Source: G963691835 sp963691835 | GTDB taxonomy: Bacteria; Pseudomonadota; Alphaproteobacteria; Thalassobaculales; Thalassobaculaceae | Length of the DNA stretch: 64,000 nt | Assembly: GCA_963691835.1 (NCBI GenBank) | Contig: OY829383.1 | Coordinates: 4,278,001 to 4,342,000, forward strand | Direction of reading: 5' to 3' | Shown: piece by piece, positions 16,067 through 24,234 of the stretch | Layout: each line of letters starts with the position of its first letter | How positions within the stretch are numbered: position 1 is the first letter of the stretch | Position numbers and translations under genes: made by a program | The notes under the pieces: model-generated | Seen by the model: only the letters and a program-made list of their open reading frames with translations | Databases searched by the model: none | What the model was told of the DNA's origin: nothing

Positions 16067-16444
16067 ATGCTTCCAATTACTTGTTCGGATAAAGTCGAAT
16101 CCGACGCCTGCCCGATCCGAAGCGTATTGAGCAATGTAATGGGCAAGTGGCGGATGCTGATTTTGCTGTCTTTGGAAGATGGTGCACTTCGATTTGCCGA
16201 GGTTAAGGCCACCGTCGGCGATATCACGCAACGTGTCCTGACCGAGAACCTGAGGGGACTGGAGCGTGATGGACACATAACGAGAACGGTCTCGACCGGG
16301 CGTCGGTTGGCAGTGTCTTACGAGCTCACGGAACGGGGCGAAGATCTGGTCAACCGGTTCCGGCCCCTCGTTTTCTGGGCCCGGGACAATATGGACGGCG
16401 TCAAACAAAGCCGAACCGAGTTTGAAGCCCGAGACGCTACCTGA
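16067..16444 (+). CDS. HxlR family transcriptional regulator (QorR-like)
   Basis: The ATG at 16067 has AAAGGA ten bases upstream and gives 125 residues, normal for this family; an upstream ATG at 15956 adds unrelated sequence. The protein has the HxlR winged helix: CPIRSVLSNVMGKWRMLILL, LRFAEVKATVGDITQRVLTE, and the wing with SYELTERGEDL. Two Cys at the N-terminus (residues 6 and 15, in ITCSDKVESDACPI) could be the thiol sensor used by quinone-sensing members. It most likely represses the divergent operon and itself through the inverted repeat at 15999-16024. Confidence 0.85.
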   Translation: MLPITCSDKVESDACPIRSVLSNVMGKWRMLILLSLEDGALRFAEVKATVGDITQRVLTENLRGLERDGHITRTVSTGRRLAVSYELTERGEDLVNRFRPLVFWARDNMDGVKQSRTEFEARDAT

Positions 16445-16550
16445 CAGCGCTTAGGAACCGTCTCGACGGTTCTGAGCTCCTGCTGTCGGGGCGCCGGTGT
16501 TGATAAGCCCGCGTGTTGCGGTCGACTCACAAGCGCGCGACGCTGAAAGT

Positions 16551-17300
16551 CTACCGGACCGCACGGTTCATGCCGCCATCTGAGAGAATGCTCTGCCCGT
16601 TGATGTAGCGCGCATGCTCGGAGGAGAGAAACACGCAAGCCTTCCCGATCTCCTCGAAGGTCGCTGTGCGCTGCGCCGGTATCGAGGTCCGCGCGAACTC
16701 CGACAGAGTCACATTCTCGCAAAAGCCGGGCATCAGATTGTTCATACAGATGTTGTAGCGGGCATACCGGTCTCCAAAGAGCTTCGCAAAACTGTGCAAC
16801 GCCCCGCGCAGCATGCTCATCGGGTATGGCGCCCGGGGCTCAACGGTGTTCATCGAAGAGATGTTCACGAAGTTTCCGCCGCCCTGTTCGACCATAATCG
16901 GCGTGACAATCCGGGCCAGCTTTACGACGTTCAGCACATACATATCGAGGCTCTGGTGCCAGAGTGAATCTGACAGTTCGAGTAAAGGGCCATCAAACTC
17001 CGGATCGAACCCAACAGTCTTTATCTCTTCGGGGACCGTCCCACCGTGGCCCATGTTGCTGACCACAACGTCAATGCGGCCGTATTCACTCATGGTCTCG
17101 CGGACCATTGTCTGCAGGTCATCTGTTTCCAGAACAGATCCGCTACGTCCAATACCGCCGAGTTCCTTTGCAAGCGCGATGCTTCGGTCTGAAGGCGACA
17201 TGAGGGACACCTTGTACCCTGCCTTCGCCATTTCGCGAGCACAGCCCGCACCGATCCCCTGCCCCGTGCCTGTCATGAGCGCGACTTTCACATCCGACAT
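16551..17300 (-). CDS. SDR-fold protein lacking the YxxxK catalytic pair, paralog of the one at 13092
   Basis: A 249-residue protein with the dinucleotide motif TGTGQGIG (residues 10-17) but SNMGHG in place of NNAG, an insertion around residues 90-108, Ser148 in NISS and PMSMLRGAL where the catalytic pair should be, so Tyr is Met161 and Lys is Arg165. The end YINGQSILSDGGMNRAV matches the SDR C-terminus. Similarity to the 13092 gene includes ELGGIGRSGS/SLGGVGVTGS and YxxxxxRMNN/CMNN segments. It is divergent from a LysR gene, with a perfect dyad close to that gene's start, repeating the layout of the other copy. Confidence 0.8.
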   Translation of the reverse strand: MSDVKVALMTGTGQGIGAGCAREMAKAGYKVSLMSPSDRSIALAKELGGIGRSGSVLETDDLQTMVRETMSEYGRIDVVVSNMGHGGTVPEEIKTVGFDPEFDGPLLELSDSLWHQSLDMYVLNVVKLARIVTPIMVEQGGGNFVNISSMNTVEPRAPYPMSMLRGALHSFAKLFGDRYARYNICMNNLMPGFCENVTLSEFARTSIPAQRTATFEEIGKACVFLSSEHARYINGQSILSDGGMNRAVR

Positions 17301-17389
17301 TGACCAGCTTCCCCGTAATATGAATTGAGTTCATGTCCCGGAGCCGTAGCTTCTTTTTTTAAGCCAAGAAAGCGAGTTTATCTCCAATT

Positions 17390-17410
17390 GATATGAGGTA
17401 TTTTCATATC
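17390..17410 (+). promoter_or_regulatory. 7-bp perfect inverted repeat next to the LysR start
   Basis: GATATGA (17390-17396) is inverted at 17404-17410 with a 7-base spacer. It ends one base before the ATG of the LysR gene, so a bound protein would also block that gene; the site is placed for autoregulation. No ribosome-binding site fits in front of this ATG. Confidence 0.6.
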
Positions 17411-17411
17411 T

Positions 17412-18299
17412 ATGCGGGATCTTAAACATCTGCGGGCCTTGCAGGTATTCGATGCGGTGGCGGGTCATTCAAGCTTGACTGAGGCTGCCCATATGCTCGG
17501 CGTATCGCATGGTGCCGTCAGCAAGCAGGTCGCCCAGCTTGAGACGTATTTGGGTGTTTCATTGCTTCATCGACATGTGCGGGGCGTCGAATTGACCGAT
17601 GCCGGCAAGCAATTGCACATGGCCACGCGACAGGGCTTGGGCGCTCTTGAACTCGGTGTCCGGAGTGTCCGTCGAGTACCGGACAGAAAGTCGATAAAGA
17701 TCTCCCTCTCATCCTCCCTGGCGACGAAGTGGCTGGTCCCCAGACTTCCAAGCTTCCGTGCCAAGCATCCGGGCATTGCCATGTTTCTCGACACCAATGA
17801 CAAGGTGATCGAGTTTGATGACAGCGAGATCGACGTCGCACTTCGTTTTGGCGTTCGGGGGTGGGGCAATCTCTACGACGAACTCATCGCCGACGAAGAT
17901 CTCATCGTCGTCGCGTCGCCAACGTTGGTTTCAGATTCGAGACTGCCGTTGACGCCCTCCGAAATCACTCGTCTCCCGCTGCTTCATGATCTCTTCAATC
18001 CGGCGTGGGGTGACTGGTTCGATCTGGTTGGTTTGGGCCGGTCGACGCTTGCGGCCCAGGAGCTGATGTTCACCGATACCGCCGTATTGATCGCAGCAGC
18101 CGTTGACGGACAGGGCGTAGCCTTGGCGCGGCGCCTTCTTGTCGAGGACGACCTGGCCGCCAACCGGCTCGTTCGACTTGATCACTCGGCTGTTTCAACG
18201 GAAAGATCGCTCTACTTCGTTTGCAGACAAGGCGATCAGGACCGGGCAGCGATCCGGTCTCTTCGCAACTGGTTGAACGATGTCAAGCGCAGTGATTGA
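17412..18299 (+). CDS. LysR family transcriptional regulator (GcvA-like)
   Basis: A 295-residue LysR protein: helix-turn-helix in residues 6-63 (LRALQVFDAVAGHSSLTEAA, then SHGAVSKQVAQLETYLGVSL), linker to about 90 and effector domain with SLATKWLVPRLPSFRAKHPG and a C-terminal VDGQGVALARRLLVEDDL. The start MRDLKHLRAL is the normal beginning of this subfamily, but the ATG is abutted by an inverted repeat and has no clear ribosome-binding site, so translation may be leaderless. It probably controls the divergent SDR-fold gene at 16551. Confidence 0.85.
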   Translation: MRDLKHLRALQVFDAVAGHSSLTEAAHMLGVSHGAVSKQVAQLETYLGVSLLHRHVRGVELTDAGKQLHMATRQGLGALELGVRSVRRVPDRKSIKISLSSSLATKWLVPRLPSFRAKHPGIAMFLDTNDKVIEFDDSEIDVALRFGVRGWGNLYDELIADEDLIVVASPTLVSDSRLPLTPSEITRLPLLHDLFNPAWGDWFDLVGLGRSTLAAQELMFTDTAVLIAAAVDGQGVALARRLLVEDDLAANRLVRLDHSAVSTERSLYFVCRQGDQDRAAIRSLRNWLNDVKRSD

Positions 18300-18442
18300 T
18301 CAAGCGGATAGCCAACCGCAAGTCTTAGAAACCCCAATTTCACAGTTCGCTTGAACAATTTGGGGCGCTCACATCAGCATCGTGAACGACCCAACCGCTG
18401 ATGGCTGCCGCGACGACCTAGGACCGGGGAGCGACTTGAGAG

Positions 18443-18979
18443 ATGAACCCAATCCTGAAAGGCACGAGCCTGGATCCAAAGTGGCTGATTGGAGGTGCGG
18501 CAATCCTGATTGTCGCGTCGCTCTACGCCCAATCACCAGAGGAACATGAGCCATTCTTTGAGGGAAGCGACCTCACCGAGCTTCAAGGCGAAGTGGACAA
18601 AAGTGAATATAGTCGTCCTGAGCGTCGTGCCTTGACTATGGCGGCCCAATTCAAAGGGCATTGGCACTTGGACAGTGACTGCAGCAAAGACGCGCCCTAC
18701 ATCACAATCGATGGCACATCGATCCTCTATAACGCCGCGCCCAGCGAAAGTATCCAGACTGAGACCCTGAAGCTCGAACGATATCGACTTTACCAGATCA
18801 AGCCCGATGCGTTCGTTGTTCTCCAGACACGTAACTCTGAGAATACAGTCCGTTACATGGGCATAAAGCTGTTCGAAGGCGACTACGTTGTATCACATGG
18901 ATTCACAGACACGCCCATTGAGGGAGCTCAACTGGATGGGGACAGTTTCTATCTGCACCGCTGTCCGAGAACGAGCTGA
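18443..18979 (+). CDS. membrane-anchored or secreted hypothetical protein
   Basis: A 178-residue protein of unknown family. Residues 14-30 (WLIGGAAILIVASLYAQ) form one hydrophobic helix that acts as an anchor or uncleaved signal, so the rest is probably periplasmic. The domain has four Trp/His-rich positions (FKGHWHLDSDCS) and a final Cys (LHRCPRTS); the two Cys at about 91 and 174 could form a disulfide. Beta-strand-rich composition (YITIDGTSILYN, YRLYQIKPDAFVVLQTR) suggests a small beta domain. No clear operon partner; upstream is the LysR gene on the same strand. Confidence 0.6.
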   Translation: MNPILKGTSLDPKWLIGGAAILIVASLYAQSPEEHEPFFEGSDLTELQGEVDKSEYSRPERRALTMAAQFKGHWHLDSDCSKDAPYITIDGTSILYNAAPSESIQTETLKLERYRLYQIKPDAFVVLQTRNSENTVRYMGIKLFEGDYVVSHGFTDTPIEGAQLDGDSFYLHRCPRTS

Positions 18980-19231
18980 GCTTAGCCAAAGAGCCTTTCT
19001 GGCGGGTGCCGCTGTCATACACTCCGACAAACAAGCACGGACCACGCTCTTCGCTGCGGCATGCCCAATTGCAAAGGTCCAATCAATGAACGTTGACACC
19101 GTGGGGATGCATCACCTGCCTTTGGGTATCTTCAGACACAGTCACCCTAAGAGGCCCGGACATTGTAACCATGTGACTTCACTTGGTCGTAAAGTGTCCG
19201 TGTGTCCAGAGGGTTAACGGAAGAGGCCAGA

Positions 19232-20518
19232 ATGCGGAGAAATCCATTGAAGCGCCTAGTCGTCCTTGGGTTCGCTCTTGCGTCAATCATGATAGCCGGA
19301 AGCCAAACATCTTCAGATGCCCAGACAGATCCGGGTGGGAAAGCCGTTAGCTACTCCAATTCAAATGAAATTCCCGAGTCCGCCAGACCCAACGACGCAA
19401 CAATTTCCCTTTATGAAGCACGCCGCAGGAATTTTATTCGCCGCAGAGCCAGTCAGAACCGGATGTACAAGGTTGATCCAAAAGGCAATGCAGTGCCTTT
19501 TGAAGAACGTCTGACTACAAGCAGTAACCGGATAGAGCGGGAACTCTCTCAAGGCTTCATCCTCAGCTATCTCTACTATGCAGATGGATTTCTAAAATAT
19601 AACGGAACGTCACCCAATGGGAGATTTCGAAAAGATATAAATGATGAGACAGTCTTCTTCACACACTCAACAGGAAAAAGCATCGTATCCTTCATCATGG
19701 CGCATGCCATATGCGAAGGTTTCGTCACATCGATAGACGAAATCATCGACTGGCCAATGATGAGAGACACCCTTTATCAGGGACAAGTCCTCCGAGACCT
19801 ATTGGACATGAATGCTGGCGACCAACACACCGTCAATCGGCGAGCCAACCGTGTGATGGGCGCTGAACGGCATCACCGGGACATGGGCGTGGATACGATT
19901 GCCGCCTTGCTGAAAGGCACCGAACGACGCGGCTCCCAGGTCTTCTATAACAATGTTCTGAGCGACATCATCGCCAACTACATCGCCTTCAGGGCCGGCC
20001 CAAATTATGACGCGCTAATGCGGTTGGTCTTTCAGGACAAAATCCGGATTGAACATCCAGTATTTTACGAGAAACACGCAAGAACACTGACAGATGGAAA
20101 AAGGTCACCTTTCTACGGCCTACCGGAAACACAAGCCTCTTACTCCTTTTTCATGACGCGACTCGATTTTCTCCGTTTCGCCGTGGCCTTGATGAAGGAT
20201 TACCAAGAACAGACTTGCGTCGGAAATTATCTCAGAGAAGCTCAGGCCAGTGCAAAGAGCTGGTACAAATTCGCCCCAAACGAGGATAACTCTCAGCTCT
20301 GGCTTCACCGGTATGCTCGAAAATATGGGGCTCAGTTCTATTTTGATTTCCAAGGGATGACGAACCGAAACATTCTCGCTACGGAGGGTTTCAACGGTCA
20401 GAACATCATGATCGATATGGACAACGGACGCATAGTTGTCACCAACAGCGCGGCAACCGGTTGGGACCAGCGTACTTTCATCCTGGACGTCATCAAGAAT
20501 GGCCAACTGCCAGACTGA
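19232..20518 (+). CDS. serine hydrolase of the beta-lactamase / class C-like family
   Basis: The ATG at 19232 follows GGAAGAGG; a start at 19202 has no such site. The 428-residue product begins with a signal peptide (MRRNPLKRLVVLGFALAS, then IMIAGSQTSSDAQ), so it is exported. HSTGKSIVSF contains the SxxK nucleophile motif with Ser and Lys (about residue 147-150), and YNNVLSD (about 238) fits the YxN motif of the class C beta-lactamase/esterase fold. These proteins hydrolyse esters, amides or peptides; most are not real beta-lactamases. The codon usage of this and the preceding gene looks less GC-biased than neighbours, which hints at transfer. Confidence 0.8.
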   Translation: MRRNPLKRLVVLGFALASIMIAGSQTSSDAQTDPGGKAVSYSNSNEIPESARPNDATISLYEARRRNFIRRRASQNRMYKVDPKGNAVPFEERLTTSSNRIERELSQGFILSYLYYADGFLKYNGTSPNGRFRKDINDETVFFTHSTGKSIVSFIMAHAICEGFVTSIDEIIDWPMMRDTLYQGQVLRDLLDMNAGDQHTVNRRANRVMGAERHHRDMGVDTIAALLKGTERRGSQVFYNNVLSDIIANYIAFRAGPNYDALMRLVFQDKIRIEHPVFYEKHARTLTDGKRSPFYGLPETQASYSFFMTRLDFLRFAVALMKDYQEQTCVGNYLREAQASAKSWYKFAPNEDNSQLWLHRYARKYGAQFYFDFQGMTNRNILATEGFNGQNIMIDMDNGRIVVTNSAATGWDQRTFILDVIKNGQLPD

Positions 20519-20739
20519 CCGGCTGCTTCTGCGGAGAAATCGATCTGAAACAGCAACAAACGAACACGGCGTCCTCTGGATCCAAGACCGCCGTACCCGT
20601 TCTGTTGCTATTGTGAGATTTTAGATCGGAGACTTGTTGTCTATCCCCTCCCTTGTCCCACCGTTCTTCCGCATTGCTTCATCCAAAGAACGGTGGGTTG
20701 ACTGGCTGATGGCGTGATCACGCCATCGCGCCGCCTGAT

Positions 20740-21069
20740 CTAGATGCGGGATGGGTCGGAAAGAGAGAAGAGCCAGATGCTTGCAACAGCAAACCCAACA
20801 CCCGCGATCTGATAAGGGCTGAAATCTTCGTCGAAGAAGAGTGCCGCGATCGCGGACAAAGCAACAACTTGGCACATGCTGGACAAGACAGCGCCCCTGC
20901 CCAACCCATCCGTCAGAACCCGGATGTAGGCGACGTTGCTAAGAACAAACACCGCAACCGCGAAACCCAGGACCGCTCCATTGCCAGTGTCCACGAAGCG
21001 CTTCAAGAGAACGCTTCCGATTGTGAAACCAGCACCGGATGCGGACAGAAATACCCAATAGAGCGACAC
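20740..21069 (-). CDS. small multidrug resistance / EamA-like four-helix transporter
   Basis: A 109-residue protein with four predicted helices (about residues 5-25, 31-50, 60-78 and 85-103), the architecture of SMR and half-EamA proteins, which work as dimers in the inner membrane. Segments such as YWVFLSASGAGFTIGSVLLK and FSPYQIAGVGFAVASIWLF fit the fold. The essential Glu of true SMR drug pumps in the first helix is not visible, so drug export is doubtful. A GNAT acetyltransferase gene lies 31 bp upstream on the same strand, suggesting a two-gene operon. Confidence 0.7.
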   Translation of the reverse strand: MSLYWVFLSASGAGFTIGSVLLKRFVDTGNGAVLGFAVAVFVLSNVAYIRVLTDGLGRGAVLSSMCQVVALSAIAALFFDEDFSPYQIAGVGFAVASIWLFSLSDPSRI

Positions 21070-21100
21070 ATCATGGCCCTTTCATTGCTCAACTGCAGGC

Positions 21101-21712
21101 TCAGGCCGCCAGGCTCTTTGAGATGCGCTTCCGCAACACAAGAACATCGCCGGTGTAATAGGGTTGGCAGGGGTGCTGCCGAACCGGCGTCTGCGCGCAG
21201 ATCTCGAACCCGAACCGCTCGTAGAGGCGCAAGGCGTCGACGTTCTGGCCAAAAACCTGAATGGTGAGAGCCGGGTAGCCGGCTTGCTCGGCCATGGCAA
21301 CGACCTCTCTCAGCAGCGCCGTTCCAATTCCATCGCCTCTCTGGCCTGTCCGCACGGCAAGCGCATTCACGAACCACGTCCCAACTGAATGCGCCTCGAG
21401 CTCAACAAAAGGGGCGATGGGCGCGGGCAAACTGTCCGGATCATCCTGTGGCATGTCATCAATGGGGTATGACAGCGCCATCCCCAGAATGTCACCTTCG
21501 CGCTCTGCGACGATCGCATTCAAGAACGTGAACCCTCCACTCGTCCGGCTTGCGCGCGCAATCCCAACATCGAGCGGGGACTCTCCGTCTTTTGCGCTCA
21601 TCGACCATAGCCACGACGGGATGCCCTCACCGGCGATATCAATGAGCCGTGCCAGGGACTCGGCATCTTCGACTTTGGCTTTGCGGAGTTGGAATGCTGC
21701 GGTCTTCGTCAT
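21101..21712 (-). CDS. GNAT family N-acetyltransferase
   Basis: A 203-residue GNAT protein. The acetyl-CoA-binding motif A is VRTGQRGDGIGTALLREVVA (about residues 121-140), the classical Q/RxxGxG/A signature, followed by AGYPALTIQVFGQN and LYERFGFEI of motif B. The N-terminal half, RKAKVEDAESLARLIDIAGEG, is the usual substrate-recognition half. It transfers an acetyl group from acetyl-CoA to an amine whose identity is not apparent. Same strand as the SMR-like gene just downstream. Confidence 0.85.
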   Translation of the reverse strand: MTKTAAFQLRKAKVEDAESLARLIDIAGEGIPSWLWSMSAKDGESPLDVGIARASRTSGGFTFLNAIVAEREGDILGMALSYPIDDMPQDDPDSLPAPIAPFVELEAHSVGTWFVNALAVRTGQRGDGIGTALLREVVAMAEQAGYPALTIQVFGQNVDALRLYERFGFEICAQTPVRQHPCQPYYTGDVLVLRKRISKSLAA

Positions 21713-21945
21713 TTGAGTCTCACCTATCTATGGAGACGTGACAGAGCTAACGCTCCACCAACGCCTTCGTGTTGATGTCTGACGAAAGGCTAGACGTGCA
21801 CCGAGAGGGACTGAACTGGCCTCACGGTATAGGCGTTGATGTTTTTTTCTCACTATTTTACAGAAGATTAGCGGAACGACTTTGGTGAGATCGAACAATT
21901 GGCTGCGTCAACTGAACTTACGGTACAGTCAACTCGGAGGGTTCG

Positions 21946-22548
21946 ATGGCAGATACGCGGACGGTCATTCTCGACATCGCCGAAGTTGCCGTGCTGGAAA
22001 AAGGTTTTGAGGCGACTTCTATCGAGGAGATTGCCGCGGCCGCGGACATCTCCCGTGGCGGGTTTTTCTATCATTTCAAAGACAAGAACGCGCTCGCCCG
22101 CGCACTGATCGAACGCTACATCGCCAATGAGGACCGTCTCTACGACGACTTGTTCGCGCGCGCCCGGGAACTCAGTGACGACCCGCTCCACGCGATGCTG
22201 ATCGGCTTGAAATTGCTCGCCGAGCTCTTGGACGACATGCCGAACGGCCATCCTGGATGTGTGATCGCGTCCGCAGCCTACCAAGACCGGCTGTTCGATA
22301 GTGGTATCCGGACTCTCAACCGAAATGCGATCCTTGGATGGCGCGCTCGCTTCCGAGCGATGTTTGCTGAGATTGCCGAGAGGTATCCGCCTCATACGGA
22401 GACGGACCTCGATGCCTTGGGCGATATGGTCTCAAGCGTTGTCGAGGGTGGGTTAATTCTTGAACGCGCCCTCGGTGAGCGGGGCATCACAGGGCAGCAG
22501 ATCATGCAGCTAAGGAGCTATATCAGGCTTCTTTTCTCGACCCGATAA
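21946..22548 (+). CDS. TetR/AcrR family transcriptional regulator
   Basis: A 200-residue regulator: HTH in residues 8-55 (ILDIAEVAVLEKGFEATSIE, EIAAAADISRGGFFYHFKDK) and a ligand-binding helical domain to the end. CVIASAAYQ in the middle is typical of the YcdC/ComR or NemR-like C-terminal group. The start has GGAGGG 8 bases upstream. In front, TCAACT occurs twice about 28 bases apart (around 21907 and 21935), possibly part of the promoter. No obvious target gene sits divergent, since the GNAT gene is the neighbour on the minus strand. Confidence 0.85.
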   Translation: MADTRTVILDIAEVAVLEKGFEATSIEEIAAAADISRGGFFYHFKDKNALARALIERYIANEDRLYDDLFARARELSDDPLHAMLIGLKLLAELLDDMPNGHPGCVIASAAYQDRLFDSGIRTLNRNAILGWRARFRAMFAEIAERYPPHTETDLDALGDMVSSVVEGGLILERALGERGITGQQIMQLRSYIRLLFSTR

Positions 22549-22602
22549 CGAACTGCTTCAGTCCATCGACGGTGACCCGCAAGCTGCATTCCCCTGATAG
22601 CC

Positions 22603-23232
22603 TCACGCCCGGTCAATGCCCTCCACATCGCCGGCCATTGCGTTCATAAGCACGTCAGTGAAGAACGAGACCGCCTCGTCGTGGTCGATCAAGTTGGCCG
22701 AACCGATGATGGAGTATCCCTCGCTCATCGTCAGAAACAAGGTCACCGCTTTCCGTCGACTTTCTTGCGTCGTTGAGGAGAGATTCAGATGCTGCTCAAG
22801 CGTTGTGCCCAATCGCCGGTAGTGATGGCCTAGAAGGTTGGCCAAAGCATCGTGTCTCGACGCGATCGCCCAGAGCTCCCGGAAGACACGGCACATGTCC
22901 GTCATCTCCCGCCCATGTTCCAAAACAACCCTCGCCAGCCGCTCCACTGCCGCCCGGTCTTCCATCGGTCCAAATTCCTCAAAATGGGCCAACAGGATCG
23001 AGTTGCAGTCGCCGAAATAACGGTCTGCGATTTCCGCGATGAGATCATCCTTCGACCGGAAATAGTACTGCACATTGCTGAGTGACATTCCGCATCGCTC
23101 GGCAAGCCCCCGCATGGTCACGCCTTGGTAACCAACGTCGGTCAGCAGCTCGAGAGCGTTCGCCATGACGAAATGGCGTTTGTCGATGCTCTTCCAGTCT
23201 TGGGCGGACGTGCCCTTGGCTTCCGCTGGCAT
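22603..23232 (-). CDS. TetR family repressor of the haloalkane dehalogenase gene
   Basis: ATG at 23232 is preferred over 23247 because GGGAG lies eight bases before it. The 209-residue protein has the HTH GYQGVTMRGLAERCGMSLSN then VQYYFRSKDDLIAEI at residues 30-66 and an all-helical C-terminal ligand domain. It is divergent from the dehalogenase gene at 23325; the intergenic region has two 16-bp palindromes, which fit a TetR dimer site. The inferred logic is repression of both genes and release by a halogenated compound or a product. Confidence 0.88.
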   Translation of the reverse strand: MPAEAKGTSAQDWKSIDKRHFVMANALELLTDVGYQGVTMRGLAERCGMSLSNVQYYFRSKDDLIAEIADRYFGDCNSILLAHFEEFGPMEDRAAVERLARVVLEHGREMTDMCRVFRELWAIASRHDALANLLGHHYRRLGTTLEQHLNLSSTTQESRRKAVTLFLTMSEGYSIIGSANLIDHDEAVSFFTDVLMNAMAGDVEGIDRA

Positions 23233-23255
23233 GGTCAAAACTCCCATTGACAGTA

Positions 23256-23271
23256 TAGGTCAATTGACCTA
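23256..23271 (+). promoter_or_regulatory. TetR operator 1, perfect 16-bp palindrome
   Basis: TAGGTCAATTGACCTA is perfectly self-complementary, between the divergent TetR and haloalkane dehalogenase genes. The second site (23289-23304) shares both half-sites and its centre lies 33 bp away, about three helical turns, so two dimers would bind on the same face. Confidence 0.85.
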
Positions 23272-23288
23272 AACCGCCATCCAGAATT

Positions 23289-23304
23289 TAGGTCAAACGA
23301 CCTA
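23289..23304 (+). promoter_or_regulatory. TetR operator 2, 16-bp palindrome
   Basis: TAGGTC-AAAC-GACCTA has the same TAGGTC half-sites as operator 1, with only the central bases changed. It lies 20 bases before the GTG start of the dehalogenase gene and would cover its ribosome-binding or start region when occupied. Confidence 0.85.
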
Positions 23305-23324
23305 CCCCGTTGATGGAGGTGATT

Positions 23325-24221
23325 GTGGACGTCCTTAGAACACCCGATGAGCGGTTTGAGCACCTACCGGGTTTCAACTTCGACCCTCATTACATAACGG
23401 AAATCCCAGGATATCCCGGCATCCGTACACATTATCTCGATGAGGGAGGTACTGACGCCGCTGAGGTGTTTCTTTGCCTGCATGGCGAACCGACGTGGAG
23501 TTTCCTCTATCGCAAGATGATCCCGGTTTTCTCGCGTAACGGCATTCGAAGCGTCGCGCCGGATCTGATTGGATTTGGCCGTTCCGACAAGCCAACGGAT
23601 GAAGACGCTTACTCATTCAAATTCCATCGCGACTATCTGCTGTGGTTTATCGAACGCCTTGATCTTCGGAACATCACCCTGGTTTGTCAGGACTGGGGTG
23701 GTTTGCTGGGATTGACGCTGCCAATGGCGTTCCCGGACCGCTTCAAGCGTCTTCTGATTATGAACACGGCCCTCATGATGGGGCCGGTCGACAGCCCCGC
23801 TTTCGACAAATGGAAGGCGGACGTTACGACAGCAGAGGATCTCGACCTCTCCTGGTTCATGCGGAAGTACGAGCCCGTCATCTCGAAAGAGGAAGGCGAC
23901 GCCTATGCCGCCCCCTTCCCCGACCGCCGTTACAAGGCCGGCGTCTATAAGTTTCCTAAGCTGGTCGGGACGGATCAGTACGGCATCGAGGTCTCCCGAA
24001 AAGCGGCCGCGTTCTGGTCAAATGAATGGACTGGCCAGTCATTCATGGCCGTTGGGATGAAAGACGACATGCTTGGCCCGCCGGTGATGCCGCGTATGCG
24101 CGAGTTGATCAACGGGTGCCCCGCTCCGCTCGAGGTTCCCGAAGCCGGACACTTCGTCCAAGAACACGGTGAGACCGTTGCCGAACGCGCTCTGGCGTCC
24201 TTTGGTCTCAAGCAAGTGTAG
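23325..24221 (+). CDS. haloalkane dehalogenase, DhlA-like (HLD-I)
   Basis: The GTG at 23325 (MDVLRTPDERF) is chosen because it follows GGAGGTG and matches the family start; the ATG at 23313 or TTG at 23310 are alternatives. The 298-residue alpha/beta hydrolase has HGEPTWSFLYR (residues 53-63), nucleophile D123 with halide-binding W124 in CQDWGG, probable second halide Trp W163, acid D247 in GMKDD and base H276 in AGHFVQEHGE. These match the Xanthobacter DhlA layout. It would cleave the carbon-halogen bond of haloalkanes to alcohol, halide and proton. A divergent TetR with two operators points to inducible expression. Confidence 0.9.
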   Translation: MDVLRTPDERFEHLPGFNFDPHYITEIPGYPGIRTHYLDEGGTDAAEVFLCLHGEPTWSFLYRKMIPVFSRNGIRSVAPDLIGFGRSDKPTDEDAYSFKFHRDYLLWFIERLDLRNITLVCQDWGGLLGLTLPMAFPDRFKRLLIMNTALMMGPVDSPAFDKWKADVTTAEDLDLSWFMRKYEPVISKEEGDAYAAPFPDRRYKAGVYKFPKLVGTDQYGIEVSRKAAAFWSNEWTGQSFMAVGMKDDMLGPPVMPRMRELINGCPAPLEVPEAGHFVQEHGETVAERALASFGLKQV

Positions 24222-24234
24222 CGAGCCCGAGAAA

